A DNA stretch of 64,000 nt from positions 18,502,577-18,566,576 of the forward strand of contig NC_092582.1 in the NCBI RefSeq assembly GCF_037975245.1, given 5' to 3'; not shown here. Numbering within the stretch: position 1 is the stretch's first letter. This DNA is from Apostichopus japonicus. Lineage: Eukaryota; Echinodermata; Holothuroidea; Aspidochirotida; Stichopodidae. Below: more notes on the stretch, generated by a model that ran no database searches, was not told the origin of the DNA, and saw nothing but the letters and a program-made list of their open reading frames with translations.

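Overview
This is animal nuclear DNA. It holds two protein-coding genes split by introns, both with GT-AG splice sites, in AT-rich sequence full of minisatellites and transposon remnants. The ribosomal protein and the very large hemicentin are both clearly metazoan. The invertebrate-like intron and repeat content suggests a marine invertebrate, probably a deuterostome such as an echinoderm. That placement is inference; no sequence comparison could be run.

Layout. Bases 1-3140 carry the last three coding exons of ribosomal protein S18 (RPS18) on the + strand; the first 34 codons lie upstream of the window. A 671-bp inverted-repeat element (107-777) lies upstream of the first visible exon. RPS18 ends tail-to-tail with the second gene across about 2.3 kb (3141-5406) with no recognisable gene. 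From 5407 to the right edge, everything belongs to the 3' part of one hemicentin-like gene on the - strand. I resolved 47 coding exons, about 9.19 kb of coding sequence or roughly 3,060 residues. They join in one open frame with consistent intron phases. Reading 5' to 3' (right to left) the protein has 22 Ig I-set domains (the first cut by the window edge), six thrombospondin type 1 repeats, a nidogen G2/beta-barrel domain (three exons), a short half-EGF exon, eight calcium-binding EGF modules, and a fibulin-type C-terminal domain ending at 5407. This is the canonical hemicentin order, so the product is a secreted extracellular-matrix protein. Its N-terminal VWA domain and further Ig domains lie beyond base 64000.

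The introns hold the unusual content. There are tandem arrays with unit lengths of 90, about 84, 32, 35, 72-80, 181 (higher-order), about 118 and 42/49 bp, AT and CAT/CAC microsatellites, a non-autonomous hAT-like transposon with an 8-bp target-site duplication, a 32-bp perfect-arm hairpin, a hammerhead-like motif and a dispersed repeat carrying nuclear-receptor DR1 motifs. Most striking is an array of about 40 copies (57.3-59.3 kb) whose unit is the 3' end of an Ig-domain exon plus its 5' splice site, so one intron begins with dozens of near-identical splice donors. Partial copies of exon edges also occur beside the EGF-8 exon (10.6 kb) and the second G2F exon (29.5 and 29.9 kb), so splice-junction fragments have been duplicated repeatedly in this gene.
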